This document shows positions 44,250 through 57,350 of a DNA stretch of 64,000 nucleotides, in pieces. The stretch is taken from the NCBI GenBank assembly GCA_050084985.1, contig JBITNC010000001.1, forward strand, positions 74,214,001-74,278,000, given 5' to 3'. Position 1 is the first letter of the stretch. Every line of letters begins with the position of its first letter. A program made the translations under genes and the position numbers. A model generated the notes under the pieces. That model had not been told where the DNA came from, searched no databases, and saw nothing but the letters and a program-made list of their open reading frames with translations. Origin of the DNA: Nageia nagi (taxonomy: Eukaryota; Pinophyta).

Positions 44250-45640
44250 ATGGATACTTCGAGTCATATTTGTCTTGATAAAATAGCACACGTACTCCAA
44301 GTTCTGCAAAATGTTAATTATGAGATAATGCTAAAGCTTTTCGAAGACAAATGCATCCACATGGGAAGTGGCCTCGACTGGCACGCTTGCCGTGGAATCA
44401 TCATCTTCCGCATGGCCTTTCTATCCGGAATAAGTTTGTTCATGTCACAGTTGGGTTAACACCTTATTTTTGGAATCGAATTTTTTCAACAGTTTTCGAC
44501 AACAGAATCTGTAATTAGGCATGGTGCTGATTTAACTTGATTAGCAAGAATCAATTGGATCGAGTGGAAAACTCCTGTCATGCTCATCTACATCTTACAC
44601 GTCATAAAAAAATCATAACTTTATTTCCAACAAACAGCAAAACCAATCTTATTTGGGTAGCACCGGGGAGGTACCTCTACATAGGTTTTTTTACCAAAAA
44701 GACTGGCATAATCCAATCCAACAATGTCCAATCCATGATTCCAAGCTCAAAAAACAACACACAGAAAAAGATGGTTGAGGAGTTTGTTGGTACCACGTGA
44801 AATTCACTTTGAACTAGGCATCTATCTCAGCTCCAACGCATTCGATGCTTGTGCTGGATAAGACCCGTATTCATCTCCACTTGGATTTCGTTAGTGAAGA
44901 TTGCTTGAATTCAGTAAATCTGTCAAACCATGCAGGATTGGGCATAGAATAACCAATTTCATGATTAGGTGAAAATATAGGTGTTTTATCTTTGTACCAG
45001 CCAATCACCAGGGTGTTGTTTTTTGGGTGTGAATATAAAAATTTTCATCTGGGGCGCAGGCGCAACTTCTGAATTTGCTGTGCCATCCGTGGGCCCTCTA
45101 GTTCAACTTTTTTAAAGAGCACTAAATCGATGCAGTAGGCTTGAACCAGACCATCTTGTACTCAATCTTGTATTGTGTTATCTAATTCAAAAGCTGCATG
45201 GTTTCTTTGTCTCCATTATAAATATCCTCATGGTTATCTGGCCTCCTAATCGTGCTCCCAATTTGCTACTGTGGAATAGGGGATTTCCTGCAAACTGGGT
45301 TGTGAATGTTTAAGAGCCTGTTTAGCCAATTGGTAGAGATGGAAGAGATTACAGTCTAGTCCTTTTGCATTCAAGGCTATGTTGCTATATTGAGATTGTG
45401 GGTCACATTAAAGTTTTCACAAAGCTTGCTTTTTCTAAACAGGCAACAAAAGCAACTACCCAACCTCAATGATTTGTAAGGAATCCCAATAATGTGTGAA
45501 GGATGGCAGTGTACCCTTCAAACTTATTAAATCCTTGAAGCTATATTTAAAGACAGCATTGAAGGAAAAGTTTTGCGGATTCGCAAAACCATATTGGTAT
45601 GGTTATTGAATAGGCCAAATTTTGCAGTGCTTACATTTTT
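44250..45640 (+). promoter_or_regulatory. Upstream region of the GIL1-like gene
   Basis: About 1.4 kb with higher GC than the flanking transposon land and no recognisable protein. Small open frames at 44250-44459 and 44537-44800 have no known motif. A TATA-like TATATTTAA lies at 45542-45550, about 100 bases before the gene's ATG at 45649, with an in-frame TAG at 45640-45642. This fits the promoter and 5' untranslated region of the gene. Confidence 0.4.
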
Positions 45641-45648
45641 AGATAAGA

Positions 45649-47096
45649 ATGACTCCAAAGAGGTGCTTAATGGGTACCGCTAAATCAAACAAGACATTGT
45701 CACACATAGGAAATTTGATACAGAAAGTTGCTGCGTCTTGTCTGTTGCATCCTGTGCGCGGGACATCTCTAGACAGTCGTTCCAATGGCGTCTTTTCCTC
45801 GGACGATGAAGACGAGCTCGAAAGCATCGGATTCAAAGCAAGAGGCGACCACCACCAAAGCGACTCCATTGAAGTAGAGCCAGGTGATTACGAAAAGCTA
45901 ATGCAGAGACTCCATGGCATGGAAGCCCTTATTGCAGAGGTTTTCCACACGGTTACCAATCTCAAGAAAGCCTATATTCGTCTCCAAGTAGCACATAATC
46001 CCTATGATTCCGAGAAGCTTCACTTAGCCGACAGTGCGGTCGTTGCAGAGCTGCGGAGAATGTCTCAGCTCAAGCAATCTTATACAAAACTCAACGGTTT
46101 AAGCCGCTCCTTTTCCTGCACTGTCAATGGAAGTTTTCCAGAAATCGATGAGCAGAAAAAGATTTTCGAGGGGTACGAAGATGTGGTGAAGGATCTGAGA
46201 GATGTTGTCAAGGAAAAGAATACCCAGATCGAATTCCTGAAGAGAAATCTGCGAGAATCAAGTATAGAGAAGGAGAAATTAGAAAGACGACTGAAAAGAC
46301 TGGGGCATATAGATGCTAGAGTCCCAATGTCGGGAGTCTTCCCCGACTCTCCGACACCCGAGCTCTTCAAATCCATGGTGGACCATGTCAAGGAACATTC
46401 TCGAAGCTTCACGAAACTGTTGATTTCTCTGATGGGTGTAGCAAAATGGGACATCGACGCAGCCGCAGCATCCATTACACCAGGGGTAATCTACAGAAAA
46501 CCTTCCCACAAAAAAATGCATTCGAGTCCTATTTATACGAAAGAATGTTTCACGGATTCGAGAACGAATCCTTCTACATAAGTGGTAGCCTTTCGTCTCT
46601 CTTGGAGCCTGAAAACCATCGTCGGGAATGCTTCTCCCAGTTCCGCCACATGCTCTCCGTCGAGCCCATGGAGATTCTCAACATAACGCCTGACTGCCCC
46701 CTTGGCAAATTCTGCAACAAGAAGTACCTTCGGATCGTGCATCCCAAAATGGAGGAAGCTTTCTTCGGGAATTTCGAGCATAGGAGTCATGTAGTGAATG
46801 GAAAACATCCTACTTCGGAGTTCTATCAGACCTTCTTGGAGTTCGCCAAGGCTGTTTGGGTTCTGCACAAGCTGGCCTTCTCTTTCAGTCGTGTGCCCAA
46901 TTCTTTCAACGTTAAAATGAGTTCTATGTTTCTGCAGTCTTACATGGAAAGTGTGGTTTCCTTAGATGATTTAGAAGGAGTTCCATTGGTGGCCTTCGCC
47001 ATATCTCCTGGTTTTAAGCTTGTGGAGAATTTTATCGTCAAGCCCAGAGTATATGTCGTGGGCAAGCAAGGCGAGAATCAGGGAGACTATAATTAG
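45649..47096 (+). CDS. GIL1/DUF641 family protein, frame broken by one base in an A-run
   Basis: The frame from 45649 covers LSHIGNLIQKVAASCLLHPV (typical N-terminus), a DUF641 region with MQRLHGMEALIAEVFHTVTN and LKKAYIRLQVAHNPYD, a coiled coil (about residues 165-225), and VAKWDIDAAAASITPGV. At an A-run (46510-46516, seven A) the conserved text jumps to another frame. That frame carries NAFESYLYERMFHGF, LGKFCNKKYLRIVHPKMEEAFF, AKAVWVLHKLAFSFS and a stop at 47094-47096. Eight A would restore the frame and give about 480 residues, the usual family length. GIL1 in Arabidopsis acts in phytochrome control of gravitropism. The clean conservation on both sides of a single indel suggests either an assembly error in a homopolymer or a very young pseudogene. 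ATG 45670 is an alternative start. No introns are needed. Confidence 0.9.
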
Positions 47097-48000
47097 GCCT
47101 GTTATTCTAATGGTAGGGGTATGTATATAGTACAGTACAAGATGGATGCTAATTTATTGGAAACTGTAATCGGAAGCCATTTTCTTAATAAGATTCATGC
47201 CTCGATTCTAATTTTGAGATAGACCATTTAGTATATTGAGTGAAGTATCTGTTCTGTAAGTTTTCTATCCATATGGATACATCAGCAAAGAAGTCTTGTG
47301 TTTACTGGGGTAATGTCCAGTATGAAACTCCTGGATTAGTATTGTCTGGTGCAACTAGTAATGTTCTTCCATATACATAAATGGTGATGATTACATCTGA
47401 TTTTGCATTAAAAACTTGTTCAAAAGTTTTAATAATTGTTAAAATAAAACTATTAATAATATTTTTGTATACCATTTATTAGTTAGTTATAATATCATAT
47501 AATTTGTAATAAGTAACTAGAAGTATACGTTGGTCAAATGGTTTGTAAGTTGTAGAATTACATGTACCTACCATACTGATGTATAAATTATTATATACGA
47601 GTAACATTTCATTTTCTCCCTTTTATTATGTTATAAGAGCAAGTTAATCTTAAGTATGTTAATATAAAGGTAGCATCAGTCCTGTGTTTATTAATATTTG
47701 TGAATATTTGGACCATGTTGTTAATATTAATATATATATATATATATATATTTTGGTAATAATGAATTATTGATATTATAATATAATATACTATATGGAT
47801 AGAATTTTGTATGTTTATATAAAAGATATTTATACTACATATTGTACATATCTAGTGAATCGTCATGAAAGTATTTCTATTGATATACTTTTTAGGATTG
47901 AACAACTTTGCATATTTTTGTGCATTTTTTTAGTGTATTTTTTTAGCTTCAGTTATGGCTTTGAGTAATTGTCATGATTCTCAATTATTTGGCAACACTT
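47097..48000. other. Downstream flank of the GIL1-like gene, AT-rich
   Basis: AATAAG near 47187 is a plausible poly(A) signal for the upstream gene. A (TA)n tract lies at 47729-47752. No coding motif was seen. Confidence 0.5.
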
Positions 48001-50299
48001 ACATAATTTTAGATGGTATCGAATTAGACTCTTAATGACTCGCACCACGAGCCACCTTGTCCCAACTTTTCCATCGAGCATGAGAAGTTCTATAAGCGAG
48101 AGGAGGATGAAAAAAGGTACTTGCTTACTATGATTTTAGAGGGTGGAGAGGGACTAGATTATAGAAAACCAGTGTTAAGCCTCCAACAAGTTACACTGCC
48201 AGATCGAGAAGGAATGAAGTAAGCAAGATTCAAAGTTGTGTAGATGGGGGAAGATTTGGTAAAAGTTGTGCCTTCCTCCCCATATGAGGTTAAGAACAAA
48301 CTTTTAGCTTGGAACATCATTTTTGAGGGAGGATTGGAGAATTTTATTAATGCATGCAAAGGGCATGATGACTAGATTTCTTTGAAGATAGCAAGGTCTT
48401 AAGAGAAAGGTAGATGCAAGGTGAATGGTAACAAGGAAATGTTCAACCCTGAATCAATAGCACATGCTATCATGCTCCCAAATGAAGGCTTACATATTAG
48501 AAGAGAAGGGAAATTGAACAAATTAGAGGCTTGAAATAAATTTCTTTTGAAAATGCTAAAATCAAAAGACTTGGAGAAATATCAGACAAGGGTTGTCAGA
48601 GAATCAATTCCCAAACCATGGGATGGTGTTGCTTCAATTCTAATCAAATACATAACGCAAGAGGGGAGATACAAAATCCTTCTTGCCTCACATTTCTTCT
48701 TTGTTGAATCACTTCATCTTCTTGGAGATAGATAAGGTAAATTTTCCTTTTTTCATCTTTAATTCTCTTGCAATTTTGGTTGAAAAATTCAAATAAGAAT
48801 GAGCTCATATGCCTCTGCATAGAGCTATTATCAAACTAGTAATGAAAATATCTTTCACTATGGCCCTAAGAAAATTTCCTAGGGTAAAATTACTAGTTGA
48901 TGGCAAGATCTTCAAACCTGTAAGAAGAAAAAAGGACAAGTTTCAAATAAGGGTAGAGTACTAGGCAACAACAGTCAAGAAGATAAACTAAAGAAGCAAG
49001 TCTCCAATAGAAGCCCATATCTAATGAAACAACATAAAAAAGATCTCACAAGCTCTAAGGAGAAGGTGATTGAGAAGGAGGCCTTTATTCCCTCTCCCCC
49101 TAATTGATGATAATTGTAGATTTATCACAAAGTGAGCCTTAGGTGGAAGCTAAAGTGGTTGATACACTCATGACAATAGGTCCTAAATGGAGGGCAAAAG
49201 GAGTAGTGCTAAGAATAAAAAAAAGGTGGAGATTATAGCCATAAAGTAGAGAAAGGTCTTGTGCAAGCACAAGGGCCAAGTAAACGTTAGAGTTAAAGAT
49301 GAGAAACATAAGGAAGTGGGGTTAAACAAGAAGAAAACTAATTTTGGAGATCGATCTATCAAGTGTTGAAGTTTTAGCAAAAGTAGGTAACAAATTAGAA
49401 GTAGAGCCAGAAGTAGAAACATATGACAACTCTTAGGAGCACCAGATACCAACTCTTAAGGATATGGTGTGTGTTGTACCCTCTAGAGAAGAGAAGAGAT
49501 AGTCTAGCCCATTGAATAGTGAACCTTAGGAGTGCCTAGTGGATATTAATCATCAAATAGTGCTCCTCTATGCATAAGGAGAATGTAGTATATCTTTGGC
49601 AATCAAAAGTAGAGAGTAGGTTTCAAGAGAATGCAACAGTTTCATTAGATGTGCGTGAAAGTTAGAAGGCTTAGGAAAGGATATTTGGGAAGGTAGCCAA
49701 CGAGTGGAAATGGGAATAAATCTAGTCAATATAGGGGGCACTAGAAATTTAATGAAGTTTAGAGGTTAAGAGACCTTTATTCTTCAATAACTGAGAAATC
49801 CATGCAAGAAGGAGGGACTTTAAAGAAAAATGTAGCAGATTTTCTAGAAATTCAAATAGTAAATCTAGAAGATCAAACTCCCCCTATATAATTCAAGATT
49901 ATAAATATTGATGAGAAGTTCAAGAGAAGGAATCAAGACTTATCGATAACTCAGGAAAAGATGGATACCATAGATAACCCCGACCAAGTATCCAATTTAG
50001 CCAAAAGGTAAAGCAGTTAAGGAAATAGAATGAGACCTGCTAGAAATATCAAGTAAGTGGATTTCAAAAAGCTTACAATCCTATGCTTCATAAGGAGATG
50101 CTTAAAGAGGCCAAGCTCAAAAGGGGAGCAAAAAGTATGAAGTTTGAAGAGGTTTGGAAGCATTCAGGTATCAAAGAGATTATGCTCTAGAAGACCTTTG
50201 TAAGATTTTGCAAATTCCACTATGAAGATATGATTTAGAAACTTTTGAAGATTTTAGGTTGTCAACTACATGGTTTCCCTTGCTTACTAGGCTTATAGA

Positions 50300-50301
<2 letters not shown>
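48001..50301. other. Probable decayed transposon, unrecognised
   Basis: The plus strand is Lys/Glu-rich when read in pieces, with an open stretch of 62 codons (48547-48735) reading PKPWDGVASILIKYITQEGR. I do not recognise the family. The pattern of long partially open, stop-ridden frames with low GC fits an old mobile element better than a host gene. Confidence 0.35.
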
Positions 50302-50363
<62 letters not shown>

Positions 50364-50366
50364 ATA
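50302..50366. repeat. (TA)n microsatellite
   Basis: About 65 bases of TA dinucleotides with one interruption (ATTA) near 50351. Confidence 0.97.
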
Positions 50367-51189
50367 GTTGTAAATGTAAGTTTTCTAAAAAGATAGGCCT
50401 ACTAGAAAACCCTATTTTCATAGCTTTTGTCACTTTGAAAATGCTTGTTCTCATAGTTATAGCAAGTTTAAAGAAATGATTGGTATGTTAGTAATTTGAT
50501 CTAGTTAGAAGATTGCAACATAAAGAAAATTGTTAGAAATGATCTTTTTTGGTAAAGTTTGGTGAAGACCCTTATAAACTTCATCTTTTTTTATTAATAC
50601 AAAATTTACCTATTAATAAAAAACATTCAGATGGTACCAAAGCTATTGGAGATTCCATCAAAAATTGATTGAAGGAATTAGGATTTTCTACAAATATTTG
50701 AAAAAATTTCATAATTTTGAGAATATAAAATATCCACTAGGTAAATTCCATAAAAGAGATTAAAGAAAAAATACTTTAGTGTTGTGGTCCAAATTTCATA
50801 AAATGAAATATGATATATTATCAAAATAAGTTTTTTGGAAACTTTAATTTTTAATCATTCATAAGAAAGTTTTAGAAATTATCTTCATTTATGAAATAGT
50901 TATGAAAAACTAGCTAAGATCATTGTTATTTTTTTGAATGAAAATGATCTTTCTATTAATATAAAATCTCTTTCATATAAAAAAAGAGGAGGGTGAAATT
51001 AAGCACACCCCATGAGAAAGCACAACATATAAACAAAAACTAATCCCCTTCAAACTACCTAGGTTAGGAAAAAGGGCTATAAACAACAATACAAAAGATC
51101 GTTAGTAAATCAACATCGAAAAATTGTCCACAAAAAATAGGTAATGGTAGTAGGAGAGAAACATGACTTATAATCATAGTCGCATTAAA
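50367..51189. other. Intergenic AT-rich sequence, nothing recognised
   Basis: No open frame or motif of note on either strand. Confidence 0.5.
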
Positions 51190-51890
51190 CAACAACTTAA
51201 TTTCATCTTTTTATGGTTACTCCCTATTCTTGGGTTCATGTGTTATTAGAATACCTTATTCAATTTTTTGGACCCTTGGGAAAAATTTGGTATATTTTTT
51301 GGCTTAGTATTTTATATCATATTTGGAAAGTCAGGAATGATATTATTTTTGTACATTAGGAAGCTTCCTCTTCATTTTTTTAGCTAAAAAATACATTATT
51401 TTCTATGATTGTTGGCTACAGATTATTATTCAAGTTGAGAAAGTGAACATGGAAGTACAACATTTGCAAAACTTACTTGATTATTGGGGGAATGCACCCT
51501 GCTCCATCAATCAGATTCCTTTGGAATAAGTTCTTGGTTGTCGCTTCTAGTCACATCGACATTCTTCTCAATTCAAATGCTTCTCTAGTGAATAGAATTC
51601 TATTGGACCCTCATAAAGCCATCACTAGTCACAACTCTCCCCACAAATCTAAAGAGAAGTCAACCATTGGACTCGATTTTTCCTCACCCTTGGAGTGGTT
51701 GGATGTCCACCCTCCACTTCTGATCTAGTTGGTTGGGGTGATATAGGCATGTCTTTGATGACCTAGAATGGTGGTGTTAATATGCATGTTACTAAAGCAG
51801 AGAATAGTTTTCCTGAACTAGAGCATAATAACGCTTTTAATGCTCCAGATGATGATGATTGATGTGCACCAAATCCTACTAGCCAGGGTT
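51190..51890 (+). pseudogene. Possible LINE ORF2 C-terminal relic
   Basis: Near 51240-51360 the plus strand reads LEYLIQFFGPLGKIWYIFW followed by LYHIWKVRNDIIF. A W-x-I-W-K-x-R-N-D-x-x-F box is typical of the region after the reverse transcriptase in plant LINE ORF2 proteins. An 83-codon open stretch (51477-51728) follows. No reverse transcriptase motif is visible upstream, so this rests on one motif. Confidence 0.35.
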
Positions 51891-52839
51891 GGAAGATCAT
51901 TATTTTTTACTTTTAAAAATTTCACTATTTTATTCTCTAAATATACAATAAGTAATATGATTCAAGTATATCTTAAAATTTGAAAATTCCAACTCTGACT
52001 AATAGCCTAGATATTCATGCCAAAAATTATTGAATTGTTCAACAGTAATAAAGTAAGAATTTTCAGAGGCTATACAAATGTAGGGTAAGTACTAGGACTA
52101 CCTATTTGGTTCAGCCACACCTCATTTATGCGAGAGGTTATAAGTTTGATCTATGCTAACTCCCGATAGTGATGTTTAATGGTAGTTGTTGCATAATACT
52201 TGCAAACTATACAACTAATATTTATATAAAATAGTTATTGAACAAAAGTAAATAATTGTAAATACCTAATTAACAACTTTAATTAGATCAAGTCATTAAA
52301 TTATTGCAAATACCTTATTAAGAATTTCAATTAGATCAAATCAATTAGAGCAAGTTTTTGACAATAGGAGCAGGTCAGGTGGGAAAACAAACCACGGATA
52401 TAACTTTCCTCTTCCTTTACCATGATTGATTTATCTCTTCACACTATTCACCTAAACTTCTCAATTCTCAAACACTTAACATTCATTTTATTTCAAAGAA
52501 TCTCACATGCTTATGGTATTCACAAGAACTTTTCACAAAACTTTTATTTTTCTTTTAGATTTTTGCTTGATACTAGAAAATATGGAAGGATTTAGAAAAT
52601 AAAATTTTTCATTAGAATAAAAAAATATAAATACATAAATAATAGTTTTAATAATTATTCATTCTTTGTAACAATTCATTAAGTAATCTGACCTATACTA
52701 CCTAGTTTTAATAATTATGAAGCTTAATTTTCAACATACAACAACCACAAATTGAACAAGCCAACAACCTTGAAACCTTCCAATGAAGATTAAATCTGGA
52801 AGGTACCATGCCAATGGGATTGTAGAGAAAGAAGGATGA
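51891..52839. other. Intergenic AT-rich sequence, nothing recognised
   Basis: No coding motif. Two similar phrases AAATACCTAATTAACAACTTT and AAATACCTTATTAAGAATTTC (52258 and 52309) form a small diverged duplication. Confidence 0.5.
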
Positions 52840-53990
52840 TTAGGTGGAGAAGACTATTCCAAAGACTGCTATAGTAGTTATGTACAAAATGTCTCCATTG
52901 AAATAAATCATGAGCTATTTGATGAAATGCCTCATCAAAATTCATTTGTATGAAACACAATGAATGAAAATGCAATCGACTCATTATCCCATATCAACTA
53001 GTAATTTTTTACATCAAATGTTATGGTTGTACATTCTTTCTTTTGACTTGTACGTAAAAAGAAAGTAAAAGAATACATAAAGTACATGTATGTTTAACAA
53101 AATAAATTATTAATATCTTACCATCCTATAAGTTAAATGTCTTATGTGTTGTAATAAGATAAAAATAGATTCAACAGTGTAAAATAACCCAGTACGTTAA
53201 AAAATACCATCCAAAAAATATAAAATAGTCAGCACTCTCTTATTTTATTACAACTCACAAGACGCATATATTTTACCCCAATCTCTACCAAAGAATAGTT
53301 GAAAAAATGAAGTATATGATAAAATACCTCATGTTTATGGAGTCGTTATGAACAATAGTGTGATACGCACAGAATAGCGTGAACTATTTGATAAAAGGCT
53401 GAGAGTCAAAATAAGATGTCTCAGTCGAAAATTGCACCAACGTAAGTCAAAATTTGCACAGTCGACAGACATGGATAAGTTGGTATCGCAGGAACTTGTG
53501 CGTAGACGGGTCAAATATAAACAACTGCTGATTGAAAATACTTTCATCGCATATAACGAACATGTATACAGGAGGCGCTGTGAATTATTTGAAAAATTAT
53601 GTGATGCACACATTTAAAGGAACGCAGATTGTTTGAAAAACTACACCATCAAAATGCAGTATCATGTAACGCAGAGGTTGCACCGTATAATATTTTTTTT
53701 AAAAGATTCGCTGATTATATTCATGGTCGATGTAGATATTATCTGTTTGGTGAGTAACTGATGAGATTATATGATTCTAAAAATGTGACCAACATAAGAC
53801 CATCGTCTGCAAAACAAAGGAGTAGCACGAAGGCGGCATGGAACTATTCGACAAGATGCAGGATACCCACACCATTTCAGGGACAACAATGGTCGCTACA
53901 TATTCATATATGAAATAGTGAAGATAAAAAGGCCATAAATTATTTGATAAAATGACGATGCAGTTTACAAGGTTGAAAAGATGATTAAGT
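52840..53990 (+). pseudogene. PPR-repeat protein pseudogene
   Basis: Scattered over several frames are PPR-like units. SIEINHELFDEMPHQNSFV is near 52895-52950, EVYDKIPHVYGVVMN near 53309, CELFEKLCDAHI near 53576, RLFEKLHHQNAVSCNAEV near 53620. ELFDKMQDTHTISGTTMVAT is near 53842, and HKLFDKMT near 53935. The A-x-x-L-F-D-x-M-P-x-x-N/D-x-V-S-W-N-x-M-I phase is that of PLS-class plant PPR proteins, which bind RNA in plastids and mitochondria. Stops and shifts separate every unit, and the tryptophan of S-W-N has been lost repeatedly. No DYW or E domain is seen. An open frame at 53432-53617 is a remnant only. Confidence 0.75.
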
Positions 53991-56177
53991 GCAGACAGCA
54001 GTTTGCACATATATTTGTAATAAGCAACACATAGGTTTAAATTAATAAATGAATCCGCGAGTAATAGGATAAAAAACAGTCTACGAAAAATCAAAATAAA
54101 AAAATTAATATACAAATTTTCATTATAATTAAAATTATTGGTTAGTTTTTTGCAATAATCCATGAAAAAAAAATGAAAAATGATATATAAATGGTTGGAA
54201 AACAGGTATAATCATTCGAATAGCATGTTTTAGAGAGGATTACAGCAATAATGGCTGAAAAACAGGTATATTCTTGATAGATGCAAGTCTACCACATTTT
54301 TAGAAGAGTAATCGAAATCCTTGAACTGGCGAGTAATCGGCAAGTTTTTCAAATAATCGTCGTATTTTTTTATCTATGAGCAAAATATGTGTTGTTGTTT
54401 TGTCCATCCACCATGATCAAGTTGTGTGAGAGATATTCATATCGATATAATAACAACAAAATATATTTCAAATGCAATACCCACAATAGTGAAAATTGGT
54501 GTTATGGATCAAGGTGTTGGGAATAAGATGGAAATATATGGGGAAGCCTAGATACCATAATCCCAGGTAGAGGAACTTTGCATAGGGTAGCAAGCAAAAC
54601 TTGAAACCATGATACTATTAAGTCATTCAAATTAAGGAAATTCAAACTATGGTTGTTTACTGAATCACAACACATGAGAATTGCTAATCAATCCTTTATT
54701 AGGACTACTAATTGATCCTTTTTCTTGGAGAACCAATAATTGGCGGATTTGTAATGGATGCCATTAAAAGTACCAACAGTTGTTAATATAAGAGTACTGA
54801 TAGTTTTGATTGTAGGTTGGTGCATGATCTTAAAAGGAGGAAAAATATGTAATCTAAATTAAAAGCAATTCAGTCTCTTTATCTCTATAATGAGAAACGA
54901 AGAAGGGAAATCATGAAAAAATAATCAAATGATAAAAGGAAATGGTCAATCAAATTAAAGTAAGAGAACCAAAAGATGTTAAAAGAAATGAAGGCAGTTA
55001 TTCAGTGGGTAATTATCACAAGTGGCATTGAAAGAAGCAAGTTAGAGAAGTAACAACTTATTGGAGGAAATAAAAAGAAAAATATTTGAATCAATAGAAT
55101 CAACAAAGCACTATGAATTGTTAGGAATACATACACACATAATGTCCCAAATTTCGAGAGATATTATAAAAGGCATAATTTATGCCACAAGCCATGGATT
55201 GATGATTCATCTTCTGAAATGGAAAATGCATATTTTGCCATTCATTTTGAGAGATTACATAAAGGGGCTTCATTCATAAATGAAAGAGATATTGCACTTT
55301 GAAGTACTTGACCCAAAATTCTACAATCGCACATGTGGAAATTCATAATATTCTTCCCTTATTGAGGATTAATCTATGTCTTATCACTTTCCTAGGGATA
55401 TGTAGGCATAATTGATTGTATCTAATTAGGAAACTTTATGTATCTTTTGATAATAATAATGTATTAATTAATGCTCACACTTGTAATGATGTATTAGTGA
55501 GACCTAGAGATAGGAGACTTATGGATCCAACAGATCAATTATGAGCCTTAATGTGGTACATATCCCTCCTTGAGCTAGTAAGAAGTGTTTAGTAGCATTT
55601 AGATATATTTCTTACATTGTAATTGATTATTGAGATCCTAAAAAGTGATAGTTGATATCTTGAGGAGCTTATAGATGATACTTTGCATATTTGGTTATTC
55701 ATTCATCTTCTACTTGGAATTGATCACAAGTTATTATCTTGTATTTGATTAGGGAGCCTAATCAAGCTCTTCGTACCCTAAGGAAGATCGAAAATCTCAT
55801 CAAGCTTTCATTCCCTTGGTGGAGCCTCATTAATCTCCTACTAAACTTTTTGAAGACTTTCAACATTTAGATCCAAGAGATAGAAGCCCTAGCAGTTTGA
55901 TATCAACCTTAGGAAGTGAAGTGGAGTTCATGGGAGCATCAGTTCTAGCCAATAAGCCAGACATCTATACCATTAGGAAATTTGTGCTTCATGTTTAGGC
56001 CTTAGAGAAGGTCATCCATCCTTAGAGGACCCTTGGAAGTCATTTTAGCATTGTACTTTATTATTTGAGCAATATAAATTTTAGATCTAATTTCTTAATA
56101 TTTATACTTGGTGTTTTCTTGAGTTTCTTGTTGTAATTTATGTGAATTACTCAGTTTTATAATTTAGAATATTACAA
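53991..56177. other. No gene recognised; right end may be an LTR
   Basis: A 72-codon frame at 55061-55279 has no known motif. At 56176-56197 the plus strand reads AATATTATCAAAGCTTGGATC, a decayed initiator-Met PBS. Sequence just left of it (perhaps from about 55400) may therefore be a plus-strand LTR. No partner was found. Confidence 0.35.
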
Positions 56178-56197
56178 ATATTATCAAAGCTTGGATC

Positions 56198-57350
56198 ATG
56201 CCAACTTATGAGGATGGAAAGAGGAGGATCTCATAGCAAGAGGAGATCATCTAGCCTCAACATAAGAACAAACAAGAAGAATTTTGATTTGTTGATTAAT
56301 TTGTTGACTAAATTTGTAGTCATAACTCAACCACAAATTACCCTAAAAGAAAATTTGGAGATACCAAAAAAGAGGATAACTCATGATATCTCACCAGACC
56401 TAGAGGAGAGGATACAAACAAATGTTTTGAGATTTGTATCTACACAAAAATGAGATCTAGGAGGAAAAGAGACCTTAGTACATAAATTAAGATTTGCAAG
56501 AGATCTAGAAAAGAAGATAGTTTGGATGACCAACTCTCACCTTTACCTTGGTCCTCCAAGCCCATGTCATGATAAGAGAAAGATGATGATGAGTATTTCA
56601 GAGATATGGTTACATTAAGGCCAAGGGACTCACTCAAGTCCTACATTAAAAAATTTAATAAATTGCAATGATGGTGAGTAATATTTCAAATAAGAGCATG
56701 GAATTCTTTTACATGAAGGTTTTACTTTAGCCATTTAATGGGATTATTATTTTGTTTTCACTCAGTTATCTCCAAGATGCAATCAAAAGAGTTGTAACGT
56801 TAAAGCCATCACACATGGGACCTAGATCTACCTCCTCACCTAGATCTAAGTCTTTTGAGAGAATCCATGAGCCAAGGGAGGGTTCATCCCACCATGGAAG
56901 ATAATATTCTCTTCAAGGAAGGAAGGAATCAACAACTAAAGAGGAATGACCATCATAAACAAGGAGAATGGAGGAGGGCACAAAGAAGGAAGAAGAAGAA
57001 TTCAAATCAAAAATTGAGGAAGAAGAAATTATGTTGCCATATGAGGTATATTTGGTAGAGTCACAAAATATTTCTTTTGAATTACATACACCTACACATG
57101 ATAAGGATACATTTCATTAAGATGACATTGCCCTACCAAATAATAGTTTTATGGAAGAATCTTAAAATAATAAAAAATAGAGGTATTAACCTTAGTGGGA
57201 TGGATGTGAGTGAAAAGAAGCATGATAACGGTGAGCATAATAAACTTTCAAATTATTCCATGATTATTTCAATAATCATATGTATGGTGAATATTGGTTT
57301 GATCTCCAAGAAAAGCCTATGGATAAAAATAGAAATCAATAGATTCTAAA
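56198..57350 (+). pseudogene. Possible gypsy gag relic downstream of a PBS
   Basis: After the PBS-like site the plus strand reads across shifts MPTYEDGKRRIS, later YFRDMVTLRPRDSLKSYIKKF. This is similar to the gag block F-x-x-x-x-Q-x-P-x-E-S-L-x-x-Y-x-x-R-F. A Lys/Arg-rich open stretch (56855-57058) follows. The similarity is weak and the sequence is broken by many stops. Confidence 0.4.

Noticed and set aside
45310-45385. tRNA-like text TTTAGCCAATTGGTAGAGA upstream of the GIL1-like gene
   Set aside because: A-box-like, but the B box is poor and no cloverleaf can be drawn; more likely chance in the gene's upstream region.
46507-46518. Programmed ribosomal frameshift in the GIL1-like gene
   Set aside because: The A-run in its frame (CAC AAA AAA ATG) is not the X XXY YYZ form, and the family is not known to use frameshifting. 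A one-base indel is simpler.
46080-46868. Minus-strand open frames of 80 to 131 codons
   Set aside because: They are antisense shadows of the GIL1-like gene; the conserved protein is on the plus strand.
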